Counted from the stretch's first letter, positions 19,756-29,969 are shown. The stretch is 64,000 nt of DNA from Thiolapillus brandeum (GCF_000828615.1 NZ_AP012273.1:1054001-1118000), one strand, 5' to 3'. A program made the numbers and translations. The notes: generated by a model not told the origin, from the letters alone.

Positions 19756-20483
19756 ATCCCAGTGACAATCTGAAACAGATCGTGGAAGCGGCGCTGCTCG
19801 CGTCCGGCAAGGCCATGACCCTGGACAAGCTCCAGGACCTGTTCGACGAAATGGAGCGACCGGACAAGAAAGCACTGCGTGAGGTACTGCAGGAACTGTC
19901 GGAAGACTACCGGGAACGTGGTATCGAGGTGCGGGAAGTGGCCAGCGGTTGGCGCATCCAGGTCACCAAGGCCTGTGCCCCCTGGGTGTCGCGGCTCTGG
20001 GAGGAAAAACCCGCCCGTTACTCCAGGGCCCTCATGGAGACCCTGGCCCTCATTGCCTACCGGCAGCCCATTACCCGGGGTGAAATCGAGGATATCCGGG
20101 GCGTCAGCGTCAGCTCCAATATCATGCGCACCCTGGTGGAACGTGAATGGGTGCGGGTGGTGGGGCATCGCGATGTGCCAGGCCGGCCTTCCCTGTATGG
20201 TACCACCCGGGAATTCCTGGACTATTTCGGACTCAAATCCCTGGACGATCTGCCCACTCTGGCGGAGATTCGTGATTTGGATGTCATCAACGAAGAACTC
20301 AACCTGACAGAACCCGGTGGTGAAACTCCGGACGAGGCGGACAAGACATCTGAGGATCAGGGTGAAGAAGGCCGAACCCCCGGCGACACGGATGCCGAAA
20401 CGGATTCAGAACCGGAACAGGAAACACGAGAAACACCGGAAACCAGCAGCGAAGTACGGGAATCAGATGAAAAAGAAGCCTGA
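19752..20483 (+). CDS. scpB: Segregation and condensation protein B
   Basis: ScpB dimerises through tandem winged-helix domains and stabilises ScpA on Smc. The core spans residues ~1-185 (IVEAALLASGKAMTLDKL; RYSRALMETLALIAYRQP; GRPSLYGTTREFLDYFGL). The last ~55 residues are a low-complexity acidic tail (DEADKTSEDQGEEGRTPG and onward), probably disordered. The 3' end overlaps rluB by 17 bp in another frame. Confidence 0.94.
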   Translation: MNPSDNLKQIVEAALLASGKAMTLDKLQDLFDEMERPDKKALREVLQELSEDYRERGIEVREVASGWRIQVTKACAPWVSRLWEEKPARYSRALMETLALIAYRQPITRGEIEDIRGVSVSSNIMRTLVEREWVRVVGHRDVPGRPSLYGTTREFLDYFGLKSLDDLPTLAEIRDLDVINEELNLTEPGGETPDEADKTSEDQGEEGRTPGDTDAETDSEPEQETRETPETSSEVRESDEKEA

Positions 20484-21309
20484 AGTTCAGGGAGATCGCC
20501 TGCAGAAGCTCCTGGCCAACGCCGGTATGGGGTCACGTCGCCAGATCGAAGGCTGGATTCGTGAGGGGCGGGTGCAGGTCAATGGTGTCAATGCCAAGCT
20601 GGGAGACCGCGCCACCCTGGGGGATCAGATTACCGTGGATGGCCGGCCCGTGTCCGGCAGGAAGCTGGCCGCCAACAAGCGTCATGCCATTCTGTACAAC
20701 AAGCCGGAAGGCGAGGTGGTGACGCGCAATGATCCTGAGGGCCGCAAGACGGTCTTCGAGCGCTTGCCCAGGCTTCCTGAAGGGCGCTGGATTGCTGTGG
20801 GGCGCCTGGATGTGAACAGTGCGGGCCTGTTGTTGTTTACCAATGATGGTGAACTGGCGAATCGCCTCATGCATCCCCGTCAGCTCATCGAACGCGAATA
20901 TGCGGTGCGCGTACATGGCAGGGTCACTGAAGACATGCTCAAGCAGTTGGTCAACGGCGTGACCCTGGATGATGGACCCGCCCGCTTCGAGGAAGTGGTT
21001 TTCTCGGGAGGAGAAGGGAGCAACCAGTGGTATCACGTGGTGCTCATGGAAGGACGCAAGCGCGAAGTGCGCCGCATGTGGGAAGCCGTGGGCGTGGTGG
21101 TCAACCGTCTCAAACGGGTGCGTTATGGCCCCATTATTCTGGATAGCCGGGTCAAATTCGGCATGTGGCGGGAACTGGAGAAGGAAGAGAAAAAGGACCT
21201 GTTGCGTATTGCCGGCATCAGGGACAAGCGTCCCTGGGGAAGCCTCAAGCTCCCCGGTTCCCGGGCAGAGAAGAAGAACCGCCCCTCTCCCTGGGCAAAG
21301 AGACGCTGA
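20467..21309 (+). CDS. rluB: 23S rRNA pseudouridine(2605) synthase
   Basis: RluB converts U2605 of 23S rRNA to pseudouridine. 280 residues from the ATG at 20467, which lies inside the scpB tail. An S4 RNA-binding domain (RLQKLLANAGMGSRRQIEGW, residues ~10-60) is followed by the RsuA/RluB catalytic domain with the Asp in GRLDVNSAGLLLFTNDG, and EREYAVRVHG. A short basic C-terminal tail ends the protein. The longer upstream frame would overlap scpB by 167 bp and is rejected. Confidence 0.93.
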   Translation: MKKKPEVQGDRLQKLLANAGMGSRRQIEGWIREGRVQVNGVNAKLGDRATLGDQITVDGRPVSGRKLAANKRHAILYNKPEGEVVTRNDPEGRKTVFERLPRLPEGRWIAVGRLDVNSAGLLLFTNDGELANRLMHPRQLIEREYAVRVHGRVTEDMLKQLVNGVTLDDGPARFEEVVFSGGEGSNQWYHVVLMEGRKREVRRMWEAVGVVVNRLKRVRYGPIILDSRVKFGMWRELEKEEKKDLLRIAGIRDKRPWGSLKLPGSRAEKKNRPSPWAKRR

Positions 21310-21315
21310 CGGCCA

Positions 21316-21927
21316 GTGGACAAGGCGCTCCTTGAGAACACCCTGACACGGGGCATATCCCTAGGGGGGCGACTGCTGGTGGATTACCTGGCCTGGACTC
21401 AGAAGGCCCCCATGATCTTCCTCTGGGGATTCGCCGTTGTGGTGTTGCTGCTCATGCTTTTTACCGCGCATCAGGATACTGCGGCGGATATTGTCGATTC
21501 ATTTCTGGATATTCTGTTGAACCTGCCCTGGGTGGGTGATGATATCCATGCCTGGCTGGAAGCCTCCTCCGGGGAGTATGACCAGGCAGATCTCCGCAGG
21601 TTTATTTTTCTGGTGTGGGGCATACTGTCCCTGGTATTGATGTTGTTCGGGTATCTGCGTACCGCTTTGTTCGGGCCTGCCCGGGAGGCGGATTTTCCGC
21701 GCCTGCACCAGCGTCTGTGGCTGGCGCTGATGCTGCTGGGACTGGGCTTTGTCGGGGTCTATTGGTCAGCCAGTGATCAGTTTTCCGGGTCGGGTTGGGG
21801 ATGGTTGGGCATGCTGGCTGTTTTTCTCCTGGTATTGTATCTGGTCAGTCTGTATGGACTTGCAGTGAACCACCTGTCACGTAAACTGCTGGACAAGGGG
21901 GGATTTTATCCGACGCCCCGATCCTGA
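21316..21927 (+). CDS. Integral membrane protein of unknown function
   Basis: 203 residues from a GTG 6 bp after rluB. There are four strongly hydrophobic segments (about residues 32-50, 96-113, 133-150 and 162-183), with a loop around residues 52-92 (DTAADIVDSFLDILLNLPWV). No family is recognised. Its position between rluB and a secreted double thioredoxin, with 2-60 bp spacing, suggests a shared transcript, but no functional link can be proven. Confidence 0.7.
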   Translation: MDKALLENTLTRGISLGGRLLVDYLAWTQKAPMIFLWGFAVVVLLLMLFTAHQDTAADIVDSFLDILLNLPWVGDDIHAWLEASSGEYDQADLRRFIFLVWGILSLVLMLFGYLRTALFGPAREADFPRLHQRLWLALMLLGLGFVGVYWSASDQFSGSGWGWLGMLAVFLLVLYLVSLYGLAVNHLSRKLLDKGGFYPTPRS

Positions 21928-21992
21928 CGATGAGAAAACAAGATCCGGACAACCACCGGACGCCAAGAGAACTGACACCTGGAGGATCCAAT

Positions 21993-23027
21993 ATGCGTAC
22001 CCTGGCTATCCTGCTGCAACTGCTGTTTTCAACCCCCATGCTCATGGCTGCCCAGGAGGGCGGCCTGCCGGCGGGCATGGTCAATCCCGGTTATCACGCT
22101 CAGCCATCCTGGTTCAAGGAATCCTTTCTCGAACTGGGCGAAGATATCGCCGAGGCCAAGTCCGCGAACAAACGCGTGCTGCTGTATTTTTACCAGGACG
22201 GCTGCCCCTATTGCGCAAAGCTGCTGGAAGACAACTTTGGCAACAAGGTGATCGCTGACAAAACCCGCAGGCATTTCGATGTTATTGCATTGAATATCTG
22301 GGGGGATCGGGAAGTCACCCTGCCATCAGGCGAGACGATGACGGAAAAGCGTTTTGCCGAATCCCTGAAGGTGCAATACACCCCCACCCTGTTGTTCCTG
22401 GATGAACAGGGAAAGGGCGTGGCGCGCCTCAACGGCTATTACGCGCCGCACAAGTTCGAGGTGGTGCTGGACTATGTGGCTGGCAGGCATGAACAGGAGA
22501 TGAAACTGGCCCGCTACTATGCCGACAGGAATCCCATAGCGGCATCGGGCAAACTGAATGTGGAATCTTTTGCGCTGCCTCATCCTCTGCAACTGGCGGA
22601 AAACCGCCGGAATTCCTGGCGCCCCCTGCTGGTGATCTTCGAGCAGAAATCCTGCCAGCCCTGTGACGAGATGCACGAGGATGCGTTCAGCCGGGAACCC
22701 CTGCTCCTGGCACTGTCCAATTTTGATGTGGCTCAGGTGGATATGCGTTCCGCCAGCAAGCTCCAGACTCCTGATGGCCGGGAACTGCCCGCCCGGAAAT
22801 GGGCGGAAGAACTGAACATACAGTACGCTCCGAGCCTGGTGTTCTTCGATTCCAGGGCCAGGGAAATCTTTCGCTCGGAAGCTTATCTGAAAAATTTCCA
22901 TTTGCATGCCGTGCTGGATTATGTGGCCACTGGAGCCTGGCGCCACCAGCCCAATTTTCAGCGTTTTGTTCAGCATCGTGCGGATGTCCTGCGGGCCAGG
23001 GGGCTGGCGGTGGATCTGATGAAATAG
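21993..23027 (+). CDS. Secreted tandem-thioredoxin-fold protein (SoxW-like)
   Basis: 344 residues from the ATG at 21993, preceded by a strong CTGGAGG ribosome site. A signal peptide (LAILLQLLFSTPMLMAA) sends it to the periplasm. Two thioredoxin-like halves follow: the first with the CxxC motif DGCPYCAKL near residue 70, the second with KSCQPCDEM near residue 220. Each has the same flanks (NIQYAPSLVFFD and VQYTPTLLFLDEQGK) and ends in a VLDYV helix, so the gene arose by internal duplication. SoxW-type thioredoxins reduce proteins of the sulfur-oxidation system in thiotrophs; that role here is inference. Confidence 0.82.
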   Translation: MRTLAILLQLLFSTPMLMAAQEGGLPAGMVNPGYHAQPSWFKESFLELGEDIAEAKSANKRVLLYFYQDGCPYCAKLLEDNFGNKVIADKTRRHFDVIALNIWGDREVTLPSGETMTEKRFAESLKVQYTPTLLFLDEQGKGVARLNGYYAPHKFEVVLDYVAGRHEQEMKLARYYADRNPIAASGKLNVESFALPHPLQLAENRRNSWRPLLVIFEQKSCQPCDEMHEDAFSREPLLLALSNFDVAQVDMRSASKLQTPDGRELPARKWAEELNIQYAPSLVFFDSRAREIFRSEAYLKNFHLHAVLDYVATGAWRHQPNFQRFVQHRADVLRARGLAVDLMK

Positions 23028-23185
23028 CCGGCCAGGGCCGGGTAGGGGGCTCACCCGGGAAGCCGCCGGGGAAACCAAAACTCGTTATAATTGACCAAGG
23101 CCATGCAGCAGCCAGGAATCTGTTGTCTACCATCCCGGGATGTTTGACGATATTGGTTTCATGAGTTCAAAGAGGATCAGGTGAA

Positions 23186-25048
23186 TTGAAAACGGATGTT
23201 ACCAAGGATGTGCTTGCCGGGGTGTTGTCAGGCCTGCTGGTGTGGTTTGTTCCTCTATGGGCGGCCCCGTCTTCACCAGATACGACGGCGCAGGAGAGTG
23301 CCCAACCTGAAAAGTCTGAAACCGGAACCGGTAAACAACCGGCTTCCGGAGTGAAACTGGATATCAGGATATCCGGTATCGAGGGTGAGTTGCTGGACAA
23401 TGCCAGAGCTTATCTGGGCCTGGAGCAAAAAAAGAATGATCCGTTGCTCTCTTCCTTATGGATAAGACATCTATACAAAAAGGCCGTTGATCAGATACGT
23501 GAATCCCTGCGACCTTTTGGCTATTACAATGCACAGGTGAAAGCCTCCCTCGAACAACAGGGAGATCATCTTTGGCAGGCGCGTTTCCATGTGGATCCGG
23601 GGCCGCGAACAAAGGTGGTCGAACTGGATCTCAAATTGCTCGGCGAAGGCGCAGGGGAAAAGGAACTGCAAAAGGCCCTGCAGGGTTTTTCCCTGAAAAA
23701 GGGCGACTACCTGGATGATGCCGTTTATGAAAAGGGCAAGGCAGGATTGATCACCCTGGCGGAAGAAATCGGTTATCCGGATGCGCAGGCTTCCAAGGCG
23801 CAGATCGTTGTCGATCCGCGCAGCAATACCGCCCGGGTTGTGCTGCACCTCGATACGGGAAAGAAATATTATATCGACAGCATCCGCCTGCATCAGGATG
23901 TCCTGAATGAGGACTTCGTGCGCCGTTACCTGGTGGATGTGCAACCGGGAGATGTGTATTCCCAGGAAAATCTTCTGGAGATTCAGCGCGCACTGATTGA
24001 AGCGGGATACTTTTCCCTGGTGGGTATCAAACCGCAATTCGATGAGGTCCGGGAAAACCGTGTTCCTGTGGATGTGAGGCTGGAACCAGGCAAGCGCCAG
24101 TTCTACAGTTTTGGCCTGGGTTTCGACACGGACATAGGTGTAAATCTGTCAGTGCGCTGGAACCACCGGCGCCTGAATCGTAGAGGGCACAAGGCAGATG
24201 CCCAGATGAAGTTGTCCATGAACAATAGCTACCTGTTGGGTAACTATTGGATTCCCATTCGTGATCCGCGCACTACCAAGCTGGGATTTTCCGCCAGGCT
24301 GGAACGGGAAGTCCTGGATGACTCGGAAAGCAATATGTTCGATGTGAATGCGGGCTACTATTGGGAGAAAGGTGACTGGCTCACCAAATACTACACCGAA
24401 TTCAAGTATGAAAAATTCACCCTGGGAGACCAGGCTGCCCAAACCACCCACTTCCTGAGCCTGGGCGCAACACTGCAGCGCACCTGGCGCGCCCCCGACA
24501 AGCTCCCCTACCTGCGCCAGGCCTGGGCCATGTTTGGTGATATCAACGGTGCTCCCTCCGGCATTTCCTCTACCTATTATCTGCGTGCCCACCTGAAGGC
24601 AAGAGCCTATCTTCCTCTGTTCGGCAGGGGACGGCTGGTACTGCGGGGGGAATATGGAACGGCTACGGTAGGTGATTTCGACCTGTATCCCACGTCCCTG
24701 CGTTTTTATGCCGGGGGTGACAACAGCGTGAGGGGTTATGACTGGAAAACCCTGGGGCCAGAAGACACCCAGGGTAACGTGATTGGTGGCCGGCAAGTGC
24801 TCACAGCGAGCATGGAATATGATCATCAGGTTGCTGAGAAATGGCTGGCGGCAGGTTTCGTGGATGCGGGTAATGCCTACAATGATGCTCTGGATCATGT
24901 GTTTATCGGCGCCGGTTTTGGCGCCCGCTGGTTGTCGCCGGTGGGAACCGTGCGCCTGGATCTGGCCTGGCCGTTCAACCGGGAAAATGATGAGCAAACC
25001 CGGTTTTCCGACCTCCGGGTGCATTTCGGTTTCGAGGTGTTGATGTGA
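23186..25048 (+). CDS. tamA: Translocation and assembly module subunit TamA
   Basis: A BamA/Omp85-superfamily outer-membrane protein of 620 residues that works with TamB in outer-membrane biogenesis (autotransporter assembly and phospholipid transport). The TTG at 23186 is chosen because AGGATCAGGTG precedes it and it yields a signal peptide (LAGVLSGLLVWFVPLWA). Three POTRA domains occupy ~residues 55-330, then a 16-strand barrel with the family motif GGDNSVRGYDWKTLGP and a C-terminal LRVHFGFEVLM beta signal. The stop overlaps tamB by 4 bp. Confidence 0.93.
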   Translation: MKTDVTKDVLAGVLSGLLVWFVPLWAAPSSPDTTAQESAQPEKSETGTGKQPASGVKLDIRISGIEGELLDNARAYLGLEQKKNDPLLSSLWIRHLYKKAVDQIRESLRPFGYYNAQVKASLEQQGDHLWQARFHVDPGPRTKVVELDLKLLGEGAGEKELQKALQGFSLKKGDYLDDAVYEKGKAGLITLAEEIGYPDAQASKAQIVVDPRSNTARVVLHLDTGKKYYIDSIRLHQDVLNEDFVRRYLVDVQPGDVYSQENLLEIQRALIEAGYFSLVGIKPQFDEVRENRVPVDVRLEPGKRQFYSFGLGFDTDIGVNLSVRWNHRRLNRRGHKADAQMKLSMNNSYLLGNYWIPIRDPRTTKLGFSARLEREVLDDSESNMFDVNAGYYWEKGDWLTKYYTEFKYEKFTLGDQAAQTTHFLSLGATLQRTWRAPDKLPYLRQAWAMFGDINGAPSGISSTYYLRAHLKARAYLPLFGRGRLVLRGEYGTATVGDFDLYPTSLRFYAGGDNSVRGYDWKTLGPEDTQGNVIGGRQVLTASMEYDHQVAEKWLAAGFVDAGNAYNDALDHVFIGAGFGARWLSPVGTVRLDLAWPFNRENDEQTRFSDLRVHFGFEVLM

Positions 25049-28000
25049 AATGGCTCAAGGGTCTGCTGTTGGGGTTGGTTTCCCTGTTGTTGCTGACAGT
25101 GCTGGTCGTTTGGCTGGCACTGGGCACTGAGACCGGCCTGCGCTGGAGCTTGAATGCCGGAAAGGGATTCATACCGGGACAACTGCAACTGGCGAAAATA
25201 GAAGGCAATCTGCTGGGTGATCTGCGTTTGCAGGGGCTTACCTATGTCACGCCCCAGTTGAAAATGGAGGCCGCTGAACTGGTGTTGCGCTGGCAACCCG
25301 GAAAGCTGCTGCATGGGCTGGTGCTGATTGATGAACTGGGTGCTCAGGGTGTGCGTTACCAGCAGAAGCAGCAGGCGCCCAAACAAGACACTGAGCCATT
25401 GACCCTGACGGATGTGGATCTGCCTGTTGATCTGCAGGTGAACAAACTGGCCATCAATGATGTTCAGGTCGTGGCCTCCCCGGGAGGCAAACCCCTGGTG
25501 CTCAACGAATTGTTGCTCAGTGCGGTATGGAACGCCCAGGGCCTGACCCTGGACAAGTTGTCCCTCAAAGCCCCGGTTGCTGATTTGTCGGCCAGGGGGC
25601 AGCTCGACCCTCACAAGGACTATCCCCTGGGGTTGGATCTCAACTGGCAGTTGCATCAGGAAACCCTGCCGCGATTGTCCGGCAGTGGACGATTGTCTGG
25701 TGATCTTCACCTGCTCAAACTGGAACAGCGCATTCAGGGGGATGTGGATGCCCGGGTGAGCGCCCATGCTCGTCAGGTGCTGTCTGCCCTCAATTGGGAT
25801 GCCGATATTCAGCTGACGAAGTTGCCCGGGGAGTGGTTGCCCTATGATCCGGCAGTGGCAGCGATGCTACTGGACCTGAAGGCCAAGGGGGACCTGCAAC
25901 GGGCCAGTGCCCAGGTGGCATTGGATCTGGAGCCTGTACAAACAGCCGGTGTCCAAAAGCCCGTGAAGTTGAATCTTGAGGGCGACTTTCAGTTTGAAAC
26001 ACAGAAGTTTCAGGCGGATGCCCGTTGGTCGGATCTGCAATGGCCTTTGACCGGTTCGGCGCAGGTACAAAGTGAAACCGGCAGGCTGTCAGTGTCCGGG
26101 GTGCCCGATGGCTATCATTTTCAGCTCCAGGCCCTGTTGCAAGGCAGGGATATTCCTGCCGGTGATTGGGAGGGTGAAGGTGATGGCAATCTCAGGAGTG
26201 CCCGATTGAAGCTGTCCGGCAAGACCCTGCAAGGCCTTTTGCAGGCACAGGGCATGCTTGGCTGGTCCCCCGAGGTAAGCTGGGATATGAACATCCTGGG
26301 CCAGGACATCGACCCTGCTGAGCTGCAGGCAGACTGGAGCGGCCAGTTGGATATGAAACTTCATGCCAGGGGGAGTCTGCCCAATACAGGATTGAAGTTG
26401 GATCTGGATATCGAGGAACTGGCCGGCCAGTTGCGGGAGCAGGCCATTGGAGGATCCGGGCAGGTTCAGGTGGATGGCCAGCGGGTGAAGTTGGATCAAC
26501 TGGTGTTGAGCAGTGGTTCAGCCCGTCTCCAGGCCAATGGTGAACTGGATGAACGCTGGAATCTGCGTTGGAAACTGAATGTGCCTGGAATGGGGGATTT
26601 GCTCCCTGGCGCCACGGGTGTGGTGCAAGGCGAGGGACAGCTGACGGGCAGCATCGACAAGCCGGTGATCCAGGCCCGGCTTCAGTCCCGGGATCTGTTG
26701 CTGCAGGGCAATCGTTGCAAACAATGCGATATCAAACTGGATTTGGGCCTGGATCCGGCCTATATCTCTCATGCCACGGTAGCTGGTACCGGCATGTTGC
26801 TGGCAGGTCAGGGTATGCGCAGCCTGTCTCTGCGCGTGGATGGCCCCATGCCCGATCAACGTATAGGGCTGGATGTCGATCATGATCAGGGCAGGTTGCA
26901 GTTCTCTGCTGCAGGTGCACTGGATCTGCAGGAAGGGGCCTGGTCAGGACAGATTCGCGAGCTGGCCTTGAACACGCCGGACTATGGTCACTGGCGAATG
27001 GCCAGAGCTGCAGATCTGCAGGTGGCCGGGGACAAGGTGGAACTGAGTCCTCTGTGCCTGAGGGATCAACAGACCAGTCTTTGTGCTGAACTGCATCGCG
27101 GCGCCAAAACGGGCAAGGCCGTGCTCGATCTCAAGGGCTTTTCTCTGGAACGCCTGCGCCCCTGGCTGCCAGCGGAAATTGCCCGACTGGACGGCATGCT
27201 GAACTTGCAGGCCACAGCCGATCTGGATGCCCTTGTCAAAGGCCAGCTGCATGGGGCCATCAGCAAAGGTGAACTGGTTTATCTGGATGCCAAGCTCAAG
27301 GAACGCAGTTTGCCTCTGCATGACGGCAAGGTGGAAGCGGTATATGACGATCAGAAACTCTCGGCCAACTGGAACCTGGGCATTGGCGAGGATTCGGCAC
27401 AGGGGAGTCTGCTGGTGCCGCGTGATGCCCTGGATGCCGATCCCATGCAAGCACCGCTGAAGGGAAACATCGTCCTGGAAGTGAAAGACCTGGGCATTAT
27501 CACCGCTTTCGTACCTGATATTCAGAAGATCGAAGGCTTTGCGAGTGTGAATCTTGATCTGGGCGGAAAGCTGGGCGACCCCCGGATCACAGGGCATGCC
27601 CGGGTGCAGTCCGGAACCGTGGTCATTCCCAGAGCCGGCCTGGAACTGAAGGATCTGCTGGTGGAGATCACCGGCAATGGCGGCCAGCAACTACAGATCA
27701 GGAGTGGTGTGAAATCGGGTGAAGGCGAATTACAGCTGTCCGGGGAGGTCATCCTGGATGCCGCCAGGGGGTGGCCAGCGAAACTGAAGCTGGAGGGGCG
27801 CCAATTTCTGCTGGCTGATTTGCCGGAAGCACGGGTGATCGTGAGTCCGGATCTGACATTGGAAACCAGTCAGGATCTGATCAGGGTGAGGGGAAGGGTA
27901 GGCGTGCCTCTGGCCCATCTGGAGTTGAAAGATCTGCCCGCCGGTTCGCGCAGCCTTTCATCGGATGTGGTGGTGCTGAATCAGGATGGAAGCCTGACCC

Positions 28001-28596
28001 CCAAGGCCAGTTCCAGGATCGATGCGGAAGTGACGGTTACCCTGGGGCAGGATGTGCATTTCAAGGGCTTTGGGTTGAATGCCGACCTGGGAGGGCAGCT
28101 GTTCGTCGATCAGAAGCCGGGCAAGGTGGCCAATGCCAGCGGTGAGATCGAGATTCAGGGCGGCAGCTTTCGCGCTTATGGCCAGAACCTGACCATTGAG
28201 AAAGGCCGTATTGCCTATGCGGGTGGCCGTATCGACAACCCGGGCATGCGCTTGCGCGCCAGTCGCAAGATGGATGATATTACTGTTGGCGTCGAAGTCA
28301 GTGGTACCGCGAAGAAACCCAGGTTCACCACCTGGTCCACGGATCCGGATCTTGCGCAGAAGGATATCGTTTCCATACTGCTTACGGGACAGCGTACCGA
28401 CAATCTTTCAGAAGCCAAGGTTTACGCAGGCCGGCAGATCACCAAGGATTTGAGTGTAGGTGTCAACCTGGGGGGCGGCAAGGATGGCAGTGAGTTTGTG
28501 GCGCGCTACAAGTTGAGGGATAACGTCAACCTGGAAGGCACGAGCAGCGCCCGGAAGAGTGGTGTGAGCATCAACTACACCATACAAGTGGAATAG
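25045..28596 (+). CDS. tamB: Translocation and assembly module subunit TamB
   Basis: 1183 residues, within the usual range for TamB (AsmA-like/DUF490). An N-terminal membrane anchor (LKGLLLGLVSLLLLTVLVVW) is followed by a long repetitive beta-rich region that forms a hydrophobic groove across the periplasm. The C-terminal DUF490 domain contains ASGEIEIQGGSFRAYGQ, DNPGMRLRASRKM and DIVSILLTGQRTDNLSEAK. The GTG start overlaps the tamA stop, the standard tamAB arrangement. It ends 5 bp from the convergent GTPase gene. Confidence 0.94.
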   Translation: MKWLKGLLLGLVSLLLLTVLVVWLALGTETGLRWSLNAGKGFIPGQLQLAKIEGNLLGDLRLQGLTYVTPQLKMEAAELVLRWQPGKLLHGLVLIDELGAQGVRYQQKQQAPKQDTEPLTLTDVDLPVDLQVNKLAINDVQVVASPGGKPLVLNELLLSAVWNAQGLTLDKLSLKAPVADLSARGQLDPHKDYPLGLDLNWQLHQETLPRLSGSGRLSGDLHLLKLEQRIQGDVDARVSAHARQVLSALNWDADIQLTKLPGEWLPYDPAVAAMLLDLKAKGDLQRASAQVALDLEPVQTAGVQKPVKLNLEGDFQFETQKFQADARWSDLQWPLTGSAQVQSETGRLSVSGVPDGYHFQLQALLQGRDIPAGDWEGEGDGNLRSARLKLSGKTLQGLLQAQGMLGWSPEVSWDMNILGQDIDPAELQADWSGQLDMKLHARGSLPNTGLKLDLDIEELAGQLREQAIGGSGQVQVDGQRVKLDQLVLSSGSARLQANGELDERWNLRWKLNVPGMGDLLPGATGVVQGEGQLTGSIDKPVIQARLQSRDLLLQGNRCKQCDIKLDLGLDPAYISHATVAGTGMLLAGQGMRSLSLRVDGPMPDQRIGLDVDHDQGRLQFSAAGALDLQEGAWSGQIRELALNTPDYGHWRMARAADLQVAGDKVELSPLCLRDQQTSLCAELHRGAKTGKAVLDLKGFSLERLRPWLPAEIARLDGMLNLQATADLDALVKGQLHGAISKGELVYLDAKLKERSLPLHDGKVEAVYDDQKLSANWNLGIGEDSAQGSLLVPRDALDADPMQAPLKGNIVLEVKDLGIITAFVPDIQKIEGFASVNLDLGGKLGDPRITGHARVQSGTVVIPRAGLELKDLLVEITGNGGQQLQIRSGVKSGEGELQLSGEVILDAARGWPAKLKLEGRQFLLADLPEARVIVSPDLTLETSQDLIRVRGRVGVPLAHLELKDLPAGSRSLSSDVVVLNQDGSLTPKASSRIDAEVTVTLGQDVHFKGFGLNADLGGQLFVDQKPGKVANASGEIEIQGGSFRAYGQNLTIEKGRIAYAGGRIDNPGMRLRASRKMDDITVGVEVSGTAKKPRFTTWSTDPDLAQKDIVSILLTGQRTDNLSEAKVYAGRQITKDLSVGVNLGGGKDGSEFVARYKLRDNVNLEGTSSARKSGVSINYTIQVE

Positions 28597-28601
28597 CCCG
28601 G

Positions 28602-29969
28602 TCAGGTTCCGCGTTGCAAACGCAGGCGGATATCTTCCCTGGCCTGTTTGAGGATGGAATCCCTGTCCAGACTGTCGAGTATCTCTCGAACCACCAGTTT
28701 GGGTCCGCCTTCTCCCCAGGATTTTCCCTGGGCCAGGTAGCGCTCTGCGGCCTGGCCGACGATCCAGGTGCTGTAGTAGGCGACGGCCCCCTGGGCGCCA
28801 CCGGTGACCAGGGAGGATAGTCCCCAGGAACCCAGTTTCAGGGCCGAGGAGATGAAGTGTACGGCCCAGATGGTGCCCATGAGCAGGGCCATCTGCCCGC
28901 CAATGGTCTTTACCAGGTCGCCGGCTTCGTTGCGGGTCAGCGGCAGATTGTAGAGTTTGGATAGATGTACGATCATGCTTACGTCCACCACGGCGGCGGC
29001 GACCAGGTCTGCCACGGGTACGGGATTCAGGGCCACGGCTACGCCCTTGGTGGCGCAGTATTTGCGAATCAGCTTCTGTCCCAGTTCACGCCTGGCCTGG
29101 AGAATGCGTTCGCCCACCTTGTCGCTGAGGTCGCTGGCGAACAGAGAGGCATTCAGGGCAGCCAGGGTCTGGCCCTCGGCCTGGAGAATATCCCATAAGC
29201 GTTCCTTTACCTGACTGACATTCACAGGCGGACGGCGCCATTCTTCATCCTCGTTGCCGGCCTCGTCCACGCGGATGACCAGCCGCTCGGCAGGATCGGC
29301 GCTGGCGGTAACGACATTGTTTTCTTCCACGATGCCCCGGGTATGACGCTTCAGGGAAGCAAGGAGGGTTTCCTGCTCGGCAGTGCTGTAGCGATCCGCC
29401 TTGTTCAGCACCAGGATGATGGGGCGATGCAGGGCGGCAATTTCCTTGAGTGCCTGGACTTCGGTTTCCGTCAGATCCGAGTCCACCACGAACAGCACCA
29501 GGTCTGACCGCCCGGCCACTTCCCGGGCCAATTGCTCCCGGGCTTCACCATCCACCTCATTGATTCCCGGGGTGTCGATGAGGAATACGCCGCCGCTTTC
29601 ATATTCCTGCCACTGGCCACGCTCGGCGCGGGTGGTTTCTCCATGCAGAGGGCTGGTACTGAACCGCTGCTCCCCCAGCAGGGCATTGAGGAGGGCAGAC
29701 TTCCCCACGCTGACCCGGCCAAATACTGCGATGTGTATATGACCGTGCTCCAGGCGATCCAACATGGCCTGAACTTCCTGGTAGTCCTGTTCCAGGGATT
29801 CGCGCACGGATTCCGGTACCCGGGGATCCTCGATCAGGGCTTCCAGGCTTTCCTGGGCCAGATCCAGATGATCGGGATCGCCGTGTTCAGTCTTTGTCGT
29901 TGCGTCGTGTGACTTCGCGAAAAGCCAGTCGGGCATAATGCGCCGCAGACGCTTTGATATCTTCACCAA
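28602..29969 (-). CDS. Dynamin/Era-like GTPase with C-terminal DUF697 region
   Basis: 455 residues. The G domain shows G1 FGRVSVGKSALLNALLG, G3 DTPGINEVDG and G4 LNKADR. The C-terminal part (residues ~270-440) is the hydrophobic DUF697/YcjF-type domain, with helices around PVPVADLVAAAVVDVSMIVH. The TTG at 29969 (or GTG at 29966) follows a GAGG ribosome site and lies 83 bp inside the upstream GTPase gene. An ATG at 29936 is an alternative. It is the last gene of a long minus-strand run from the psp promoter region. Confidence 0.82.
   Translation of the reverse strand: MVKISKRLRRIMPDWLFAKSHDATTKTEHGDPDHLDLAQESLEALIEDPRVPESVRESLEQDYQEVQAMLDRLEHGHIHIAVFGRVSVGKSALLNALLGEQRFSTSPLHGETTRAERGQWQEYESGGVFLIDTPGINEVDGEAREQLAREVAGRSDLVLFVVDSDLTETEVQALKEIAALHRPIILVLNKADRYSTAEQETLLASLKRHTRGIVEENNVVTASADPAERLVIRVDEAGNEDEEWRRPPVNVSQVKERLWDILQAEGQTLAALNASLFASDLSDKVGERILQARRELGQKLIRKYCATKGVAVALNPVPVADLVAAAVVDVSMIVHLSKLYNLPLTRNEAGDLVKTIGGQMALLMGTIWAVHFISSALKLGSWGLSSLVTGGAQGAVAYYSTWIVGQAAERYLAQGKSWGEGGPKLVVREILDSLDRDSILKQAREDIRLRLQRGT

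Noticed and set aside
23086-23091. TATAAT as a promoter for tamA
   Set aside because: The hexamer is perfect, but no matching -35 box lies 15-19 bp upstream, so I do not list it as a feature.
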